This document shows positions 22,201 through 34,904 of a stretch of 64,000 nucleotides of DNA, in pieces (position 1 is the stretch's first letter; the number at the start of each line of letters is the position of its first letter). Both the position numbers and the translations under genes were made by a program. This stretch comes from Isoetes taiwanensis (taxonomy: Eukaryota; Streptophyta; Lycopodiopsida; Isoetales; Isoetaceae). The DNA lies in assembly GCA_021234155.1 (NCBI GenBank), contig JAJEKV010000028.1:5957637-6021636 (forward strand), read 5' to 3'. The notes beneath the pieces were generated by a model that saw only the letters and a list, made by a program, of their open reading frames with translations, had not been told where the DNA came from and did not search any database.

Positions 22201-24815
22201 TTCTTGAAAATCTTGGAACACCTGATGGCTCAAAAGTAAATGTGGGTCCTTCTTTTGGCTCCCCACAGAATTTACAACTGATCATCAGCTGCCAAGCATA
22301 CCAACATGACAAGCAAAGAGCTAACTTAAAAGTAACATAACAAATTGCACTCTCATAAAGGGTTACCTGTGCAATGTTGTTTATGATGGCTAACCCTGTG
22401 CCAGCACCGGTTGCTACCACAAGTGCAACTAGCCTGAGAAAGTTAACAGAAAAATTAAATTAAACCTTAGCTTGATGTGGTAATGAACATTAGCTTGATG
22501 TGGTAATGAACATATTGTACAACTAATCTCTGTTCCAAATGGTCACAACCACCTAGAAAGGACTTCATGCATGTGTTACCAGAAGTCAATTCCCCGAATG
22601 CTTTGGCATATAGTAAAGTCACGGGTGCTTCTTTCCAATTTTAGATCAAGTGTCTTTGACACATCATGACCTGTGAATGCTATCAGCAATTTATGCTCTT
22701 CCTCTCCTATTTTGGTAGAAATTTCTGTCTTGTGCACTTTATCAAAACCAATTAATTCGACCTCAGACCAAAATGATAAGTTAGAGTTCCCACGGAGAAC
22801 CTGCAGGAGCAATTGATTTAGCAATGACTGCCACATAGTAAGGCTAGGTAAAATTAAGATGCTTAGCAACTATTGGCACATACCGGAAGTATAAACATTG
22901 TCAATAATATGGATATCATCCCATAAGTCATCAATATCTGAGTTAGCCTTCCAATTGAAAAGTATTCCTATGTCAAAATCAGTCATAATCGGTCATTAGA
23001 TGATTGCGTGATGTTTGGAGGAACGTAGATCACAATATGAAGAGGCATTATCTACCTTGCTTATTATTGATACCATAAAATAGCTTCCAAGCAGTAAAAT
23101 GATACCCTGAAAGAAAAGTTAAGACACTTGATCAACCTTATAGTTAATTAAGTTAAATCATGTGCTTCACGATGTTCTCACATAGATCTTTGTAAATCGC
23201 GTATCTGTGTCACCTCCTTCAATTTGATGCTCAAATGGTCTGACAAAGTATGCGAGGGAAAGGTATGCAAAAGTAGGTACAAGCAACAGCAATAGAATGA
23301 AGTAGTCTACATTTGGTGCCAGGAATGCATCGTACACCTGAAAATCCATAGAGTTTGATTACTAGCAAAATGAACTGAAAGTAAATTAGAATAACTAAAT
23401 TATTATAAAATTACATACAACTAAAATGTACATTATTATCTTTTTGTTCTGCATAAACTTTTGAACAAATTTATCGATGATTCTGCCTTCTATGTAATTT
23501 GCAAAATAAATCTGTGACAGCTCATTTCATGCTGTTGTGATGCGCACATGCGCAATGCAGCTGAAGCATGGACCAAACAAATATCCAAATGTTTGGATTA
23601 TAATCTCATGTTCTAAATAAATATATACGATATAAGATGCAGAGCTCTCAAAATGAGCACTTGGTCTAGTATCATTCTTAACTACCTAAAGGTGCAAACT
23701 ATTGCAACACAAAATACCACTATGCTTATTGGAGAGCAGTTCAAAGCCTAAATTGATGGTCTTCTGACTTACAGTATTGATAATGTGCGGTAAAGCAAAA
23801 CAGCTGATAGTAAAAGAACATCTCGCATCAAAAATAAGTGGTCAAGAAAGGTTGAAGATAGCAATAACGAGAAGGCTTTGTTCCTTTGTAGCATACCAAG
23901 GTTGGGTAATGTCATCTGGGATCCACTAAGAAAGACATTCTATACTAATCGAACTATAAGCTAAGGAAATCAGACAACGTGGCATTCTAAAAAATCAAGG
24001 AATTACCATGATGAATATAGCAGCACTAAGTCCAAACTGTGCCTTCAAAATACCCATAGCAGTTCCTCGATGGTGTTCAAAGTTATGCAAACTGCAAAAC
24101 CAGAATTTACACCCCTGTTACTGATGATAGGAATGGAGCAAGGGACCATGAGAAGTTTTGTTAAAAGACCTTGTTATGACTGCAGCAGTGTCGACCCACC
24201 CATCTCCACCATTACCCGTGGCAAAATACAAGCACAACTACCTTTCCAAAGCAAAGGACGTCATAAGTCCATTTTTTCTTGCATTTAGGCAAACTCATTG
24301 CTAGATCTAGTCATTAACAATGTGCAATTCAGAAAAGGATGGCAATACGTACCAACCAAAATGGTGGAGACGTGCTACCCACCAGTGTCAGCCAGATCTA
24401 TGTTGGTTGCAATGAAACTTCAGTGTAGCACTTCAACCAGAAAAACATCTGAATAAGCTAACGCACCATTGTATAACCAAAGGTGTGCAAGAAAGCTCCA
24501 ATGAGTATTGTAACCCAAGGCGGATACCAATTGTAAAAAATCCCTGATAGCAGACCCAAAATGGCCCCGAAGTCTTTTGCAGCTCCGACCTCATCTATCT
24601 GCTCTTGTGTGAAATGTAAACGTTCCTTTAAATGTTCACTATAAACTGCATATGTATAAGCCAGACCTGCACAAGCCTGAAAAAGAAGCTGATTATAAAT
24701 TTTATTGTTGGCTGTGTTGCAGCTTAGCTAAAATCAGCTAACTGCTTACCAACTGAATCATTGCTGCAGAAAGTGCCAGCCATCGATCAAACTTAATCAT
24801 GCATCCGCGGATCAT
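19274..24815 (-). CDS. Nodulin-like / NFD4-type major facilitator superfamily transporter, 14 exons, 541 aa
   Basis: Splicing join, all on -: 24815-24750, 24676-24467, 24397-24353, 24237-24170, 24091-24007, 23337-23182, 23106-23056, 22967-22884, 22800-22580, 22433-22367, 21174-21089, 20338-20235, 20152-20023, 19526-19274. All phases agree and total 1626 nt. The N-terminus reads KFDRWLALSAAMIQLACAGL and QEQIDEVGAAKDFGAILGLL, the nodulin-like signature of plant NFD4-type proteins. Later come RGTAMGILKAQFGLSAAIF, GAGTGLAIINNIAQ, GLISVWNCFGRLLAG, LSYGAYWTLIPAI and APNIGSYILSAKVVGLLYDE, each a conserved MFS segment. About twelve hydrophobic helices are expected, with a soluble central loop (exon 9). 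Substrate is unknown; the name comes from Arabidopsis NUCLEAR FUSION DEFECTIVE 4. Two donors are weak (GTGCGT after exon 2, GTCTTT after exon 4). No stop or frameshift, so it is probably functional. Confidence 0.9.
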
Positions 24816-25299
24816 TTTGAAAGAACCTACAAAAAGGGTCGACAGTTCTTAATCAGGTTGAATCATGAAGTGATCAGGGCGCGGGGCAATACCTATCCCA
24901 ATGCTAACTTAAGGCATTTCTTTTACTGAGCTGGTTCGTTTCGTGCTCGTCTTGGAGATCAAAAACGCATTATTCTTATGTAGTTTATACAGTGGCACAA
25001 ATCTTCAAATCTGCTGGGCCTGGCTTTCAGCTCCGTCACGAAGTTCCAAAGGCAAGTTAGGGGTTCTGGTTAAGAGTTGTTTCAGCATATCTCCACGAAA
25101 AATAAGGCAAACTAATTGACTTTTATCTTTCCAGATATGGTGTATTACATTGTAAAGCCATGAAATTCAACCTTTCCCTTCGTTTAGATAATTGTAAAAA
25201 GCATATTACTATTATAATGTCCAAGCGGGGTGCACATACCCAAAAAAAAACGAAGGAAATATTGGCACCACATTTCGGCCTCGATTCCAAGATTGCGCA
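24816..25299. other. 5' flank of the transporter
   Basis: TTTTTGTAGGTTC just upstream of the ATG (on -) could be an acceptor of a 5'-UTR intron. No clear TATA box. Nothing else recognised. Confidence 0.35.
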
Positions 25300-25660
25300 G
25301 GTCGAATACCCCAGGTACGTATTCGACTCACCTAATCCGGTTTGCTGCCTGAAAATTTCGGCAAAATCAGTCTGAAAAAAGGGGTATTCGACTTGCCGAA
25401 TGTTCTGAAAAACCTGCAGGTCGAATAAGTCGTATGATGAATTCTGTAGGTCGAATACGTCCTATGAGTTTGTAGGTCGAATAAGTCCACTGATTTTGCA
25501 GGTCGAATAAGCCCTATGATTGATTTTCAGAGCCGAATACCATTCAGATTGAATTATTTGCTGCTGCTGGCGGCATGCAGGTGGAATCCGGCTTCTCCTC
25601 AAAACATGCAGGTCGAATACGCCCCTGCCTTATGTTATAAGCCGAATACCAGCCTCTAAT
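25300..25660 (+). repeat. Cluster of GGTCGAATA motifs
   Basis: At least six copies of CAGGTCGAATAMG-like or GTAGGTCGAATA, with GCCGAATACC and one inverted GGGTATTCGAC, occur at irregular 30-60 bp spacing. No open frame is shared. The inverted motif forms a second cluster at 27488-27905. Confidence 0.7.
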
Positions 25661-25844
25661 TCCAGCCCATCCATCTATACGGCCCCATTTCCCGCCGGAT
25701 CATACTCTGGGAGGAGTTTTGCTGGCCGATCATGGACGTTGCTTGCTGGTTACTCATTCTTAGTGGAAATGAGGTACGTTTGCTCTTATTAAATAGTCCT
25801 ACTGATGATTTGATGCAGTAAAGTATTTGATCTTTGAAATCCAG

Positions 25845-26516
25845 GCTGAAATATGCTTTGAGGCTTTTGGGGATAGCGTGAAGCATTGGATAACAATTAA
25901 TGAACCTTCTATGGCATCAGGTAGAGAGTGATTTGGCTTGTTTCCATCCTAAGATTGTTCTTTTTCTCATTGTCAAAGGAAAATTGTGGTGGGATTGTAG
26001 GCTGGCTTCTAACTGTAGGCTAAAACCTAATCTAATATGTGACTTCTTACCCAGCTACTATCGCTGTTGCCAACTCAAGAGTAATATATCAGACATCATA
26101 ACATGTTGCTTGCACATGCCCATGCTGTGAACATATATAGGCGCAGTTTTCAGGTATTTTTTATGCAGATGCATATATTTGTGGACCATATCTCAATATA
26201 TTTGTATGCAGTCCAAACAGATGGGATACATTGGAAGTGATCTTCTTAGCAGCTGGTATGAGCCCCTTACTGATACTGATGATGATGCAGAAGCAGCTCA
26301 GAGAGCACTGCTTATATGCTGCATGAAGGTAATATTTGCAAATGATTTAAGAGCCAATCGAAAATTTTGACTGACCATTAGAACGAACTGTCAACAGGGA
26401 TGGCACAAATGTTAAAGGCCACTTCTCCTAGAAACACCATGATTAGACAGCCCAAGGATTCTGCTTTATGGTACAAAACATTTTTGACAAAGAAAGACCT
26501 GGCAAGCATCTTATAG
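25845..26516 (+). pseudogene. Glycoside hydrolase family 1 (beta-glucosidase) pseudogene
   Basis: Three successive exons keep good splice sites: 25845-25920 ([20 protein letters not shown] then PSMASG), 26093-26153 (HHNMLLAHAHAVNIYRRSFQ) and 26212-26328 (KQMGYIGSDLLSSWYEPLTD, EAAQRAL). TINEP holds the acid/base Glu of GH1. A later stretch at 26398 (DGTNVKGHFS) hits TAG, and another at 26445-26516 (RQPKDSALWYKTFL) is the usual C-terminal segment, ending at TAG. Exons for the N-terminal half, for the ITENG nucleophile and for the WSLLDNFEW block are absent. Introns are retained, so this arose by DNA duplication or decay in place. Confidence 0.8.
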
Positions 26517-27487
26517 TGATGAAGATGATAATGAAAGCAGAAGTAACATTACTACTTGTAATTTACAGTGATGATGATTCAGAGTCTAAATCATAAAGAA
26601 ATACAACTACATATTGGCTGCTGGTTTGGTAAATCATGACATACGTTATTGAGATGAATGAGTGCATACTATAGTTGCATACTATACTTACTGGAGCTGA
26701 ATCAGAGCAGGAGCTTTAGAAAACCCGACTCTAAAGCACAGAGGAAACCTTTACACGCCATATTGTGTTTCTAGATACAGAATGAAACGACCATGCAAGA
26801 ATTCCTGTTTTGCTGGCATGAATAATGGGAAAAAATGCCCTAAGATGGGTGTCTATACTGGCCACTGGCCACGTAGCAAAGAAATCACAGAAAAGCAATC
26901 ACACATGCTTCCACCAAGTTCTTTCCAAATTCTAGTTCGTGCAAGCTGGCTGAAAAATATTGATTCTTTCAAATCACATTAGGGCAGCAATTTAAACTCT
27001 ATTCACACTTTTTCGAACTTACTACAACCCTTTTTTGGCAAAACGAAAAGGCAATCACCAGAAACTCCATGCACTCAACTTGATAGGAGCCTCAATTGTT
27101 TACCTCATTTTTCATAAAATTGCGAACCCTGACGATGATGTCCTCACTAAGATGTTTGTGGATATATGAAATTAAACAATATAAGGCAAGAAGAAGAAGA
27201 AGAAGAAGAGAAGCAAGGGATTTTATAGATAACAGAAGGCAATGACCTAAGCAAGGAATTTGAAGGATAACAATGATCTAAGCAAGGAATTTTAAGGATA
27301 ACGGAAGGCAAGAATGTCAAATTACCAAACAATTAAACACGATATGTTAGGTTCATGATGTCATAATTTATAACTTGATAGACATCTCGGTCCGGTAGAC
27401 ACAAATTCCTTTTATTTAATCTTTCTAGAAACGAATCAAAGAAATAGGATCGAATTTAAAAAAAAATAAATAAAAAAAAATAAAATT
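26517..27487. other. Spacer with GAA run and short direct repeats
   Basis: An AAG/GAA run lies at 27188-27208. Three copies of a phrase like CTAAGCAAGGAATTT with AAGGATAAC follow at about 27230-27310. No gene seen. Confidence 0.5.
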
Positions 27488-27905
27488 ATAGGGGGGGGTA
27501 TTCGACTTGTGAAATACAAGCCTTAGTTTAGACGAGTCTAATACCCCAAGGCTGGAATTCTTGAAATAAAAAAATAAAATAAAAAATAAAATATATAGGG
27601 GGGTATTCGACTTGTGCAATAAGCAAGGGGGGTATTTGACTTGTGGTATGAGCAAGGGGGTATTCGACTTGCAAAATAGTGGCCTTAGTTTAGACGAGCC
27701 TAATACCCCCCCCTGGGTATTCCACAAGTCTAATACCCCCTTTTTTGGGACTTTTTCGGATAGGGGTTCCGGCCAAGGAGGAATGGGAGGTATTTGACCT
27801 GCCTAATATCAACCCATTGGGGGTATTCGACTTGTGGAATAAGTGTGCATGTTGAAACCACGAGTCTAATACCCCCTATTCCACGAGTCAAATACCCCCC
27901 TGGAA
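27488..27905 (+). repeat. Cluster of GGGGTATTCGACTTG and CGAGTCTAATACCCC motifs
   Basis: About six copies of GGGTATTCGACTTG (or TTTGAC) alternate with five of CGAGTCTAATACCCC, giving many short inverted pairs. Orientation of the TATTCGAC core is opposite to most copies at 25300-25660. Confidence 0.7.
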
Positions 27906-29248
27906 TCGAGGTCCAAATGGGGTGCCAATAAATGCACCGAAAAAAAAACGCAGCCTTGGGGAATGGGGTGGGTTTGAAGTTGAACCATGGGGAATAGGGT
28001 TTGTTTACATGCTAGGAGTTAGATACAGAAAATTAGAATGATGATTTCATATCATGATTTCATATCATTTGAGATGGTGTTAATGGTAATCAAGAGCTCT
28101 TGTACTATAAGATTATATGTGAGTGTAGTGAGTGCCTGTTTTGTATCTCATATTCGACTATGTAATGTCAGCAATAAAATTGTGCTCTCTTACATCATAC
28201 TAATAGAATGTACCAAAATCTTGAGTTTAAATGACACTCTAATAGTAGTATATTAAACACATGCTAGGTATAATATGGTTCTACAACAAATACCAAACAT
28301 TGCGGTATTGTAGGTTGTGTGATTTCAATTAGTGAAGGGATTATCACGCTTCGAAATCTCCTGTCATATTTACGTCCAAGAAATTAAGGCGATGTTGGAT
28401 ATGTCTTTTGCAGCCTATACTGCTTTTGATTTTGTCTGCAATACTTAAAATAAGTATAGTAATCGACTTCAATACCATGCATTTGCCAGACTTAACACAT
28501 GCATTGAGTAGTACAAAAACTTGTATATAGTACAAATCAATGTGGCATTTGTTGTGGAGTAGATTTATGATAAATTCAAGCGTCTTATTGCTATTTTGAT
28601 GCTAACATACAGACATCAACCACGTAACGATTCAAATAGTTCCTGTACTACATCCACTACAAGAGAATGCATGTTCTGCGTCAAAAAAATCGTCAGATAG
28701 TTCCTGTACTATATATCTCCACCTACGGCAGGAGATATAAGCAAAAATGTTCCAAATGGTAACAAACAATCATACTATATCAAAATGAAGGGATGAAAAT
28801 CCAGTTGATTTCCCGTGGGCATCATCTCAAGATGAACCAAATGGAATGCCCAATGAGAGTTGATTGGTGTAAACAAACCTGCCAATTCACCTTCTTCCCA
28901 CCAGTTTCTTGCATAAGACAAATTTGTAGAATGCTGAGAGCTAACTTGCGTCAAGAGTGTAAATTACCATAAACCGATGATATGCCAGTAATATGAAACT
29001 GCATTTACCAATCGAGAATAGTTGTACTGTGGCACTGTCAAAATAACTTCAAATGTCCCCTCTCCAGGCATTCAGAAAATATTGTTTCTTAAAAACCTTT
29101 ATCCTAAGTTGATGTTCTTACAGATGTTATTGTTTATCTTGCCATCATATATTGAACCACCAACCAGGACCCTCCTACAAGTTGCATATTTTCCAGTAAC
29201 TTATGAAAGACATGGACAAGAAGGATGCAAAATCACATGGTTTAACAT
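27906..29248. other. AT-rich spacer, nothing recognised
   Basis: No exon-like or repeat structure recognised apart from ATGATTTCATATCAT duplicated near 28038-28072. Confidence 0.45.
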
Positions 29249-29262
29249 AACAAGCATATTCA
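29249..29262 (+). repeat. Left TSD of truncated LINE
   Basis: AACAAGCATATTCA, repeated at 31046-31059 after the poly(A). Confidence 0.8.
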
Positions 29263-31045
29263 GTAATCAGTATGCCGATGATACATTTCTCTTTCTAGTG
29301 GCTGAGGATGATAATCTTCAGAATGCTAAGCTTTTGCTGGACTCTTTTTCCCTGGCATCAGGGGTTCTTGTTGGGTGGCTAAAGTGCTCTGCTTTATGGA
29401 CTTTGGATGTGGATGTTCCTCCTTGTGTTTACGAGTATCCGTGGAAAGTGCATCCTCAAGGGAAGGCCACTAAACTCTTGGGCATTCCTGTAGGTATACA
29501 TATCTCTACTTCAGATGCATGGGATGTTATAGTGGAAGGCCTGCGTAAGCATCTTTTTTGGTGGAATACAGCTAAGCTTTCTCTGGCAGGGCGGATTTTA
29601 GTTGCTAAGCAGATTCTCAGCAACACTCATGTGTATATGGCATCTGTCGTGCTTGCCTCACAAACAAAGTTTCAAGAGGTTGTCGCAATTGTCCGTAACT
29701 TCATTTCTTGCAGTCTTGAGGCAGGTGTAGTTGTGAAGGTCAGCGTGGTCCACATGTATCAAACCAAAATTTCTTTGGAGGTCTAGGTATGATTGACTTT
29801 CATTTACAGAGTAAAATTATGATATCTAAGTTCATTTGTCGCTACTTGGTGGGTATGGTACATTCGCCTGGAATGAGATTGGTTGCGCAAGCACTTGGGC
29901 AGTGTATTCCTTTTGGGAAACCAGCACTTAGGGCAATTCTTCCTTGGTGTCTCTTTTATCTAAACCGTCCATATCGAATGCTTCCCCTTCTTGAAGGGAT
30001 TGCTTGATTCTTGGGAGACAGTTTGTGTGCTATTTAAGATCAGGTTCTCTGTGTTGGTGGATTCCTCTGGATAACCACATGCCTCTGTGTGCTACTGTAC
30101 ATCCATTGACTCAGCGACGTTGGGGCGTCTTTGGTATTCTCACAGATTGGTGCTTGGTATGAGGCGGGACACTTGTTGACTTGGGATGCTTTTGAGACTA
30201 AGTTTATGCTATCTCGATGGGGACGAACTTCGTGGCAAAAGGCTGGCCGGCATTACGCGGGCAGCTCCTTCAATCGATTGATGTGCCTATTTGGACTGGT
30301 CCCCAAATTGTTAATGCACAACGTCTTGTGCATTCGTTATATCAAAAAGCTGGTTGATGTTGATATTGTCCCCCCTGGGGCTGGTTGGCGACTCCGCATT
30401 CCCCTCCCGGTGGGCATTATGTGGTCGGGTGCGGAATAAATTCTTTGCATCCCAAAGTTTCTACCTTATGGTGGCAACTCCTTCACGGATGTCTGCTTGG
30501 GTTAATGTCTTTGGTTCATAAGTTTTATCCCCGCATTTGAACTACGCCAATTATTGTAGCGGCAAATTGAGAGTATCGAGCCTTCGCTTTTTCTATGTGA
30601 CCAAGTGCGGCCGGTTTGGTCATGGTTACTATCTCTCTTCCATGTGGTCTTGACTAGCCAGCGGAGGTGCTTCGCCATTTATCCTTCCACTTGGAGCGAC
30701 TTGCGACAACAACGGGCTTTCCACTTAGCCCGGTGATTGTTGTGGTCTATTTGGAAAAGAAGGCGAATGTATATCTTCAAGGGCTTATCAATTACTGTCA
30801 ACCAACTTCTTCACGAGGCGCAAGATAGATTGGTGAAGGCATACTTATGTTCTCAGCTTGCTCCTGAGAAAAAACGTTTGATTTTTGAGGAATATTTGGG
30901 TATCTTATCTTATACATAGACAGGTGGCTGCACTCAGTGGATTATCTTTGTCTGCTGAGATTTTATTCCTGTCTCTGCATCTATGTGTGTACTTCTTCTG
31001 GAATTTTGAATAAGAGTTTGTCGTCCTTCAAAAAAAAAAAAAAAA
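29263..31045 (+). mobile_element. 5'-truncated L1-type LINE
   Basis: The copy begins within the RT, just before QYADDTFLFLVAEDDN, and runs through AKLSLAGRILVAKQILSN and LWSIWKRRRMYIFKG to a poly(A) at 31030-31047. It is bounded by a 14-bp target duplication. Frames break at about 29786, 30007 and 30439, so it is dead. Missing are ORF1, the endonuclease and the RT fingers. The YADD motif is kept. Truncation during reverse transcription is usual for L1 elements. Confidence 0.9.
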
Positions 31046-31059
31046 AACAAGCATATTCA
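31046..31059 (+). repeat. Right TSD of truncated LINE
   Basis: AACAAGCATATTCA; the first two A overlap the poly(A) tail. Confidence 0.8.
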
Positions 31060-32716
31060 ATTATGGTCTTCAGAGAAACAAAAGCATATATTAAACTGTG
31101 CATGTAAGTTTAAGGAGCTCTTGAATACTTTCTAAGGATGCTTGTTCTCCAACAGACTTAGACTTTTTAGGCAAATACATTAACATTTTGAACTCTGCAC
31201 CAGTTACGCCTTGCAAACCATTTAAAGAAAGTATCATTCATACTAGCAGGCTAGAATCCCAGGATTCGAGTGCAGGAAAGAGTGACAGATGCAGTTGAAT
31301 TTCAAGATAGCTACTGGTGCATCACTAGATCTGTAAGAGCCCAATGCCACCTTCTTAGGTGGACAACCTTGCCTCTAGCTATTGGGTTGGGTTTGTCTCT
31401 TGCAAAAAGCATTATATTCAATTGTCAATACCATACAATTCTGTCCAATCTCAAAAACAACTTGAAACATAATAATCATTATTTTTTCTATAAACCTCTT
31501 ATGAATTCTCAGACTAAACCACCATGCCCATTACCATCATGCCCATTATCAGCTAATATTGTTTTGACACAATAAATGTTGATCTATGATAATGCAATAG
31601 ATCATATCAAAGATAAACTCCAGCTTTATTATCCTTCTAGAATCATGAAGACCCTTGATGTTCAAACCAGTGAGCCAACATTTTAAGCATTTGGAAAGGC
31701 TTTTTCTCCATGTACTTATGTCAGAAATGAACCCAGACACATTATCTCCAAATTTTGTCCAGGAAAGCCAGCTTTAAGATTTGCTACATGATGAGTAATA
31801 CATTTTTGGCCATTTAGGAGCCTTTTGTGCAATTGTCTTTGCTACACATATTACATTACGGACAAAAGACTTTATATTATCATGTTATAATATACACATA
31901 TTCAAGTAAAACCCATAAATTGTGGAGGACCATTCTCTTCTATAGTCCTTGAGAAAACAAATTTCTTTTCAAAAAAATTGCATTGTTTTTACAAGGTTCA
32001 AACGTGAGTATCCTATCTTGTTCTACTACAAAGACACCTTCAGCTGCATCATTTTTAGATCTGACAATATACTTGGAAGTTCTAACAGCTGAGACATGGG
32101 AGCTTCCAACCGCTTGGGGATCGAGTATGCTTAACTTTGCCAAACGTATCTGCTCCTATTTAATATCTTTGGATAAGTTAGAGAAAAATGGAAACCAAGT
32201 CCAATGTTTATTATCACAATGGATAAACTCCATATCAGGATCCTTCAAAAGTGTAAAATGAAGTGCATTTCCAATATTGTCAGAATGATGAAAGTCATCA
32301 TGGAAGATTCGGTACAAACAATAGCTACTATTGCATCCATGTGTATAACATGTTTTCTGTACATTAATCTTGCATGAGTTGTCAAGTATCATGACACAAA
32401 AGAGTTTCCAAATAGAGACTCCCTACCCCAAGCATCAGATGGATTGTTAGAGGATGCAAATAGATTATGTAAGACATACAAAAGTATAAGCTGCAATTGC
32501 TAAGATACACAGATGGACAAACCAGCATTATCCAGAAGATTTATGCTACAAATGGTATTACCTTATGGTAATCTTTTATGCGTCATTTGTTAGTATGAGT
32601 TGTATTTCCTGCTTGACAAAACCGAAAAACATATTAACACATTTTAAATTACGAGTAAATAAAATTTTTTTTGATGGATTTTAAGCTTGGATACAGATTG
32701 TGCTTAATAAACCTTG
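31060..32716. other. Spacer, nothing recognised
   Basis: AT-rich sequence with short frames on both strands and no convincing motif or exon. Confidence 0.45.
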
Positions 32717-33288
32717 AATACTTCCTGAGCATGGCAAGCGTTCAGAATCCAGTGAGACTGCTGATACAATTAATAAGCTCAAAAAAGGCATCGATGAACT
32801 AGAAGAGAAAATTGAGGAATTACAAGACAACCAAGGGACTGAAACAGGCTTTGGCATTCCTCCTACGACAGATCAGTTGGTAGCACAAATCGTGTCTTCA
32901 ATTGGAAGCCAATTATCAGAACAGGAGGATAAAGCACTAAGATCCAAAAATATACTAGTAGTGGGTCTCAAAGAGGAAGAAGGCAGAAATAGTAGATGAT
33001 CTTTTCCAGAACATTATGCATCTTGCCAACCTTGGACACACTCATTGTAGAAGAATTGGTAAGAGAATAGATGGCAGATCAAGACCAATCTCGTTGAAAT
33101 TTGGGAATGTGGAAACAAGAACACGTGTTATGCAACACAGAAGTCATCTCAAAGGCCATAAAATATGGCTGAATGATGATCTTACTCTGCAGCAACAGAA
33201 AGAACGCAAAATGCTATTATTGAAAGACGAAGGTAAAAATGCCTATATTGTGAATAATAAATTGGTGATAAGACACCGGGATACATAG
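32717..33288 (+). pseudogene. LINE ORF1: coiled coil plus RNA-binding-like region
   Basis: The N-terminal part is heptad-like (KLKKGIDELEEKIEELQDNQ), followed by RSKNILVVGLKEEEG. After a one-base frame change near 32985 comes VDDLFQNIMHLANLGHTH, then RSRPISLKFGNVETRTRVMQ, IWLNDDLTLQQQKERK and a stop at 33286. This layout (coiled coil, RRM-like fold, C-terminal domain) matches L1 ORF1-type chaperones in general design. Confidence 0.6.
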
Positions 33289-33303
33289 GGATGCGAGACC
33301 CAC

Positions 33304-34904
33304 CACTTTCTAGTTTGGATTGTACATGGCTTAAGTGAGAATACACTTGCAAATGTTTTTTGAACATGATGTGCTTGCTTTTATAGAAACTTGGGAACAT
33401 GAAACCAATAGAGTCTTGGATATACCAGGATTTGTTTTGCTAGAACGTCCAAGGTAGCAGTAGATGAGGCTGGGGCGGTATTGCATGCTGTATTCGAACG
33501 GATATCAGTAATTCAGTCACACTAGTAAGCAATAAATTCTCTTAGTACATCTGGCTGAAAATATCTTCAGGTATGAATGTGATTTACATTGCTATTGTGT
33601 ATTTTGCTCCTTTAGATTCATATCCGGCATCTGTATATGGGCCTAATGAATTGAGTGCAGAAGATCCTCTCATGCATCTTGCAGAAGACATATCAAAATA
33701 TAGACAAAATGGAAAGGTATTTATAGCTGGAGACTTGAATGGAAGAATTGGCAGTAGACATGCATCATTGCTTTCAGATGAAGGACACATTTTATGGTTG
33801 GATGAACATTCAGATGACATGTTCTGTTGGTCATGCCAGTCGCCAGATACTGTAAAGAATAAGATGGATGCGCATGTTCTTGCTCTATGTGAATCATTTA
33901 ACTTCATTGTATTCAATGGTCTTGCGAGATTTCCAGGCACTAACTGCTTTACATGTACCCAACCTAATGGACGTAGTACTATTGATTTTTTGCTTGGAGA
34001 TCTAGAGGCAATTGAGTATGTAACAGATTTCACATTTTTAGAAAGAAATCCAGATTCGGATCATATTCCTTTTATGTTTCACTTGAATGCTAACATTGTG
34101 AAATGCTCAGCTGCTTTATCTCCTCCCCCAAAAGTAAAACTTGTATATAAATTGACAGATAAATATGGAAGTGCATTGGCACCCAAACTAGAGGAGATAC
34201 ATTTACAAAAATCCTTGGAAGAGAAAAGCAGCAAATTGATAAGTGTCATAGTCAATACAGCTGGGGATGTCTTTGGCTACATCCCTGCTATGAGGAGACG
34301 CCATAATAAATGGTTTGATGCGAATTGCCTTAAGGCAAAAAAGGAGTGCATGAAATCCATGGATCCTCTGGTTTATAAACAATATAATAATTTGGTCAAG
34401 CAAGAAAAAAGAGATTGGAACCGCAAGCACCAGGAAAAAATGATGCAAGAAGTGGATAGGGATCCAAAACGTTTCTGGAACAGGTCATCTAATAGGATAG
34501 AAATTGGTGATATAACAGAAAATGATCTTCTTTCTCTGGTTTCAGGATTATATAGCACAATAGATACAGGTAATCTTGATTGTGCGGGAGAAGCTATACC
34601 CATATTCAGATTTGAAGATGTACAAATAGCCCTTAAAAAAATGAAAAGTGGGTGCATATGTGATTCACAGGGTATATCAATTGGAGATGTGCTCTATAGC
34701 CTTTTGGCAGATTTATGTAATGAAGCACTTTTGAGAGGGTATTTTCCTGAAGAACGGTGTCTAAACAGAGTTGTGCCGGTGCATAAGACTGGTGATAAAG
34801 ACGATATAAGAAACTATGGAACCATTCTTGTAATACATTTGCTAAACTTTTTGCCTCAATGCTTGAGCATAAGATTTCTTGCTGGGCAAATGAGCAGAAT
34901 ATAA
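33304..34904 (+). pseudogene. LINE ORF2 part 1: endonuclease and RT N-terminus
   Basis: ENTLANVFEHDVLAFIETWE near 33330 opens the endonuclease; several frame breaks occur before 33573. From 33573 the frame is open: VFIAGDLNGRIGS has the Asp-Leu-Asn core, STIDFLLGD and NPDSDHIPFMFHLN complete the catalytic set. A basic linker (RRRHNKWFDANCLKAKKECM) and RT motif 0 (LNRVVPVHKTGDKDDIRNYG) follow. A frameshift at about 34840 moves the RT to another frame. Confidence 0.75.

Noticed and set aside
29022-29262. Extension of the truncated LINE upstream of its RT
   Set aside because: The target duplication places the element start at 29263; earlier codons are host sequence.
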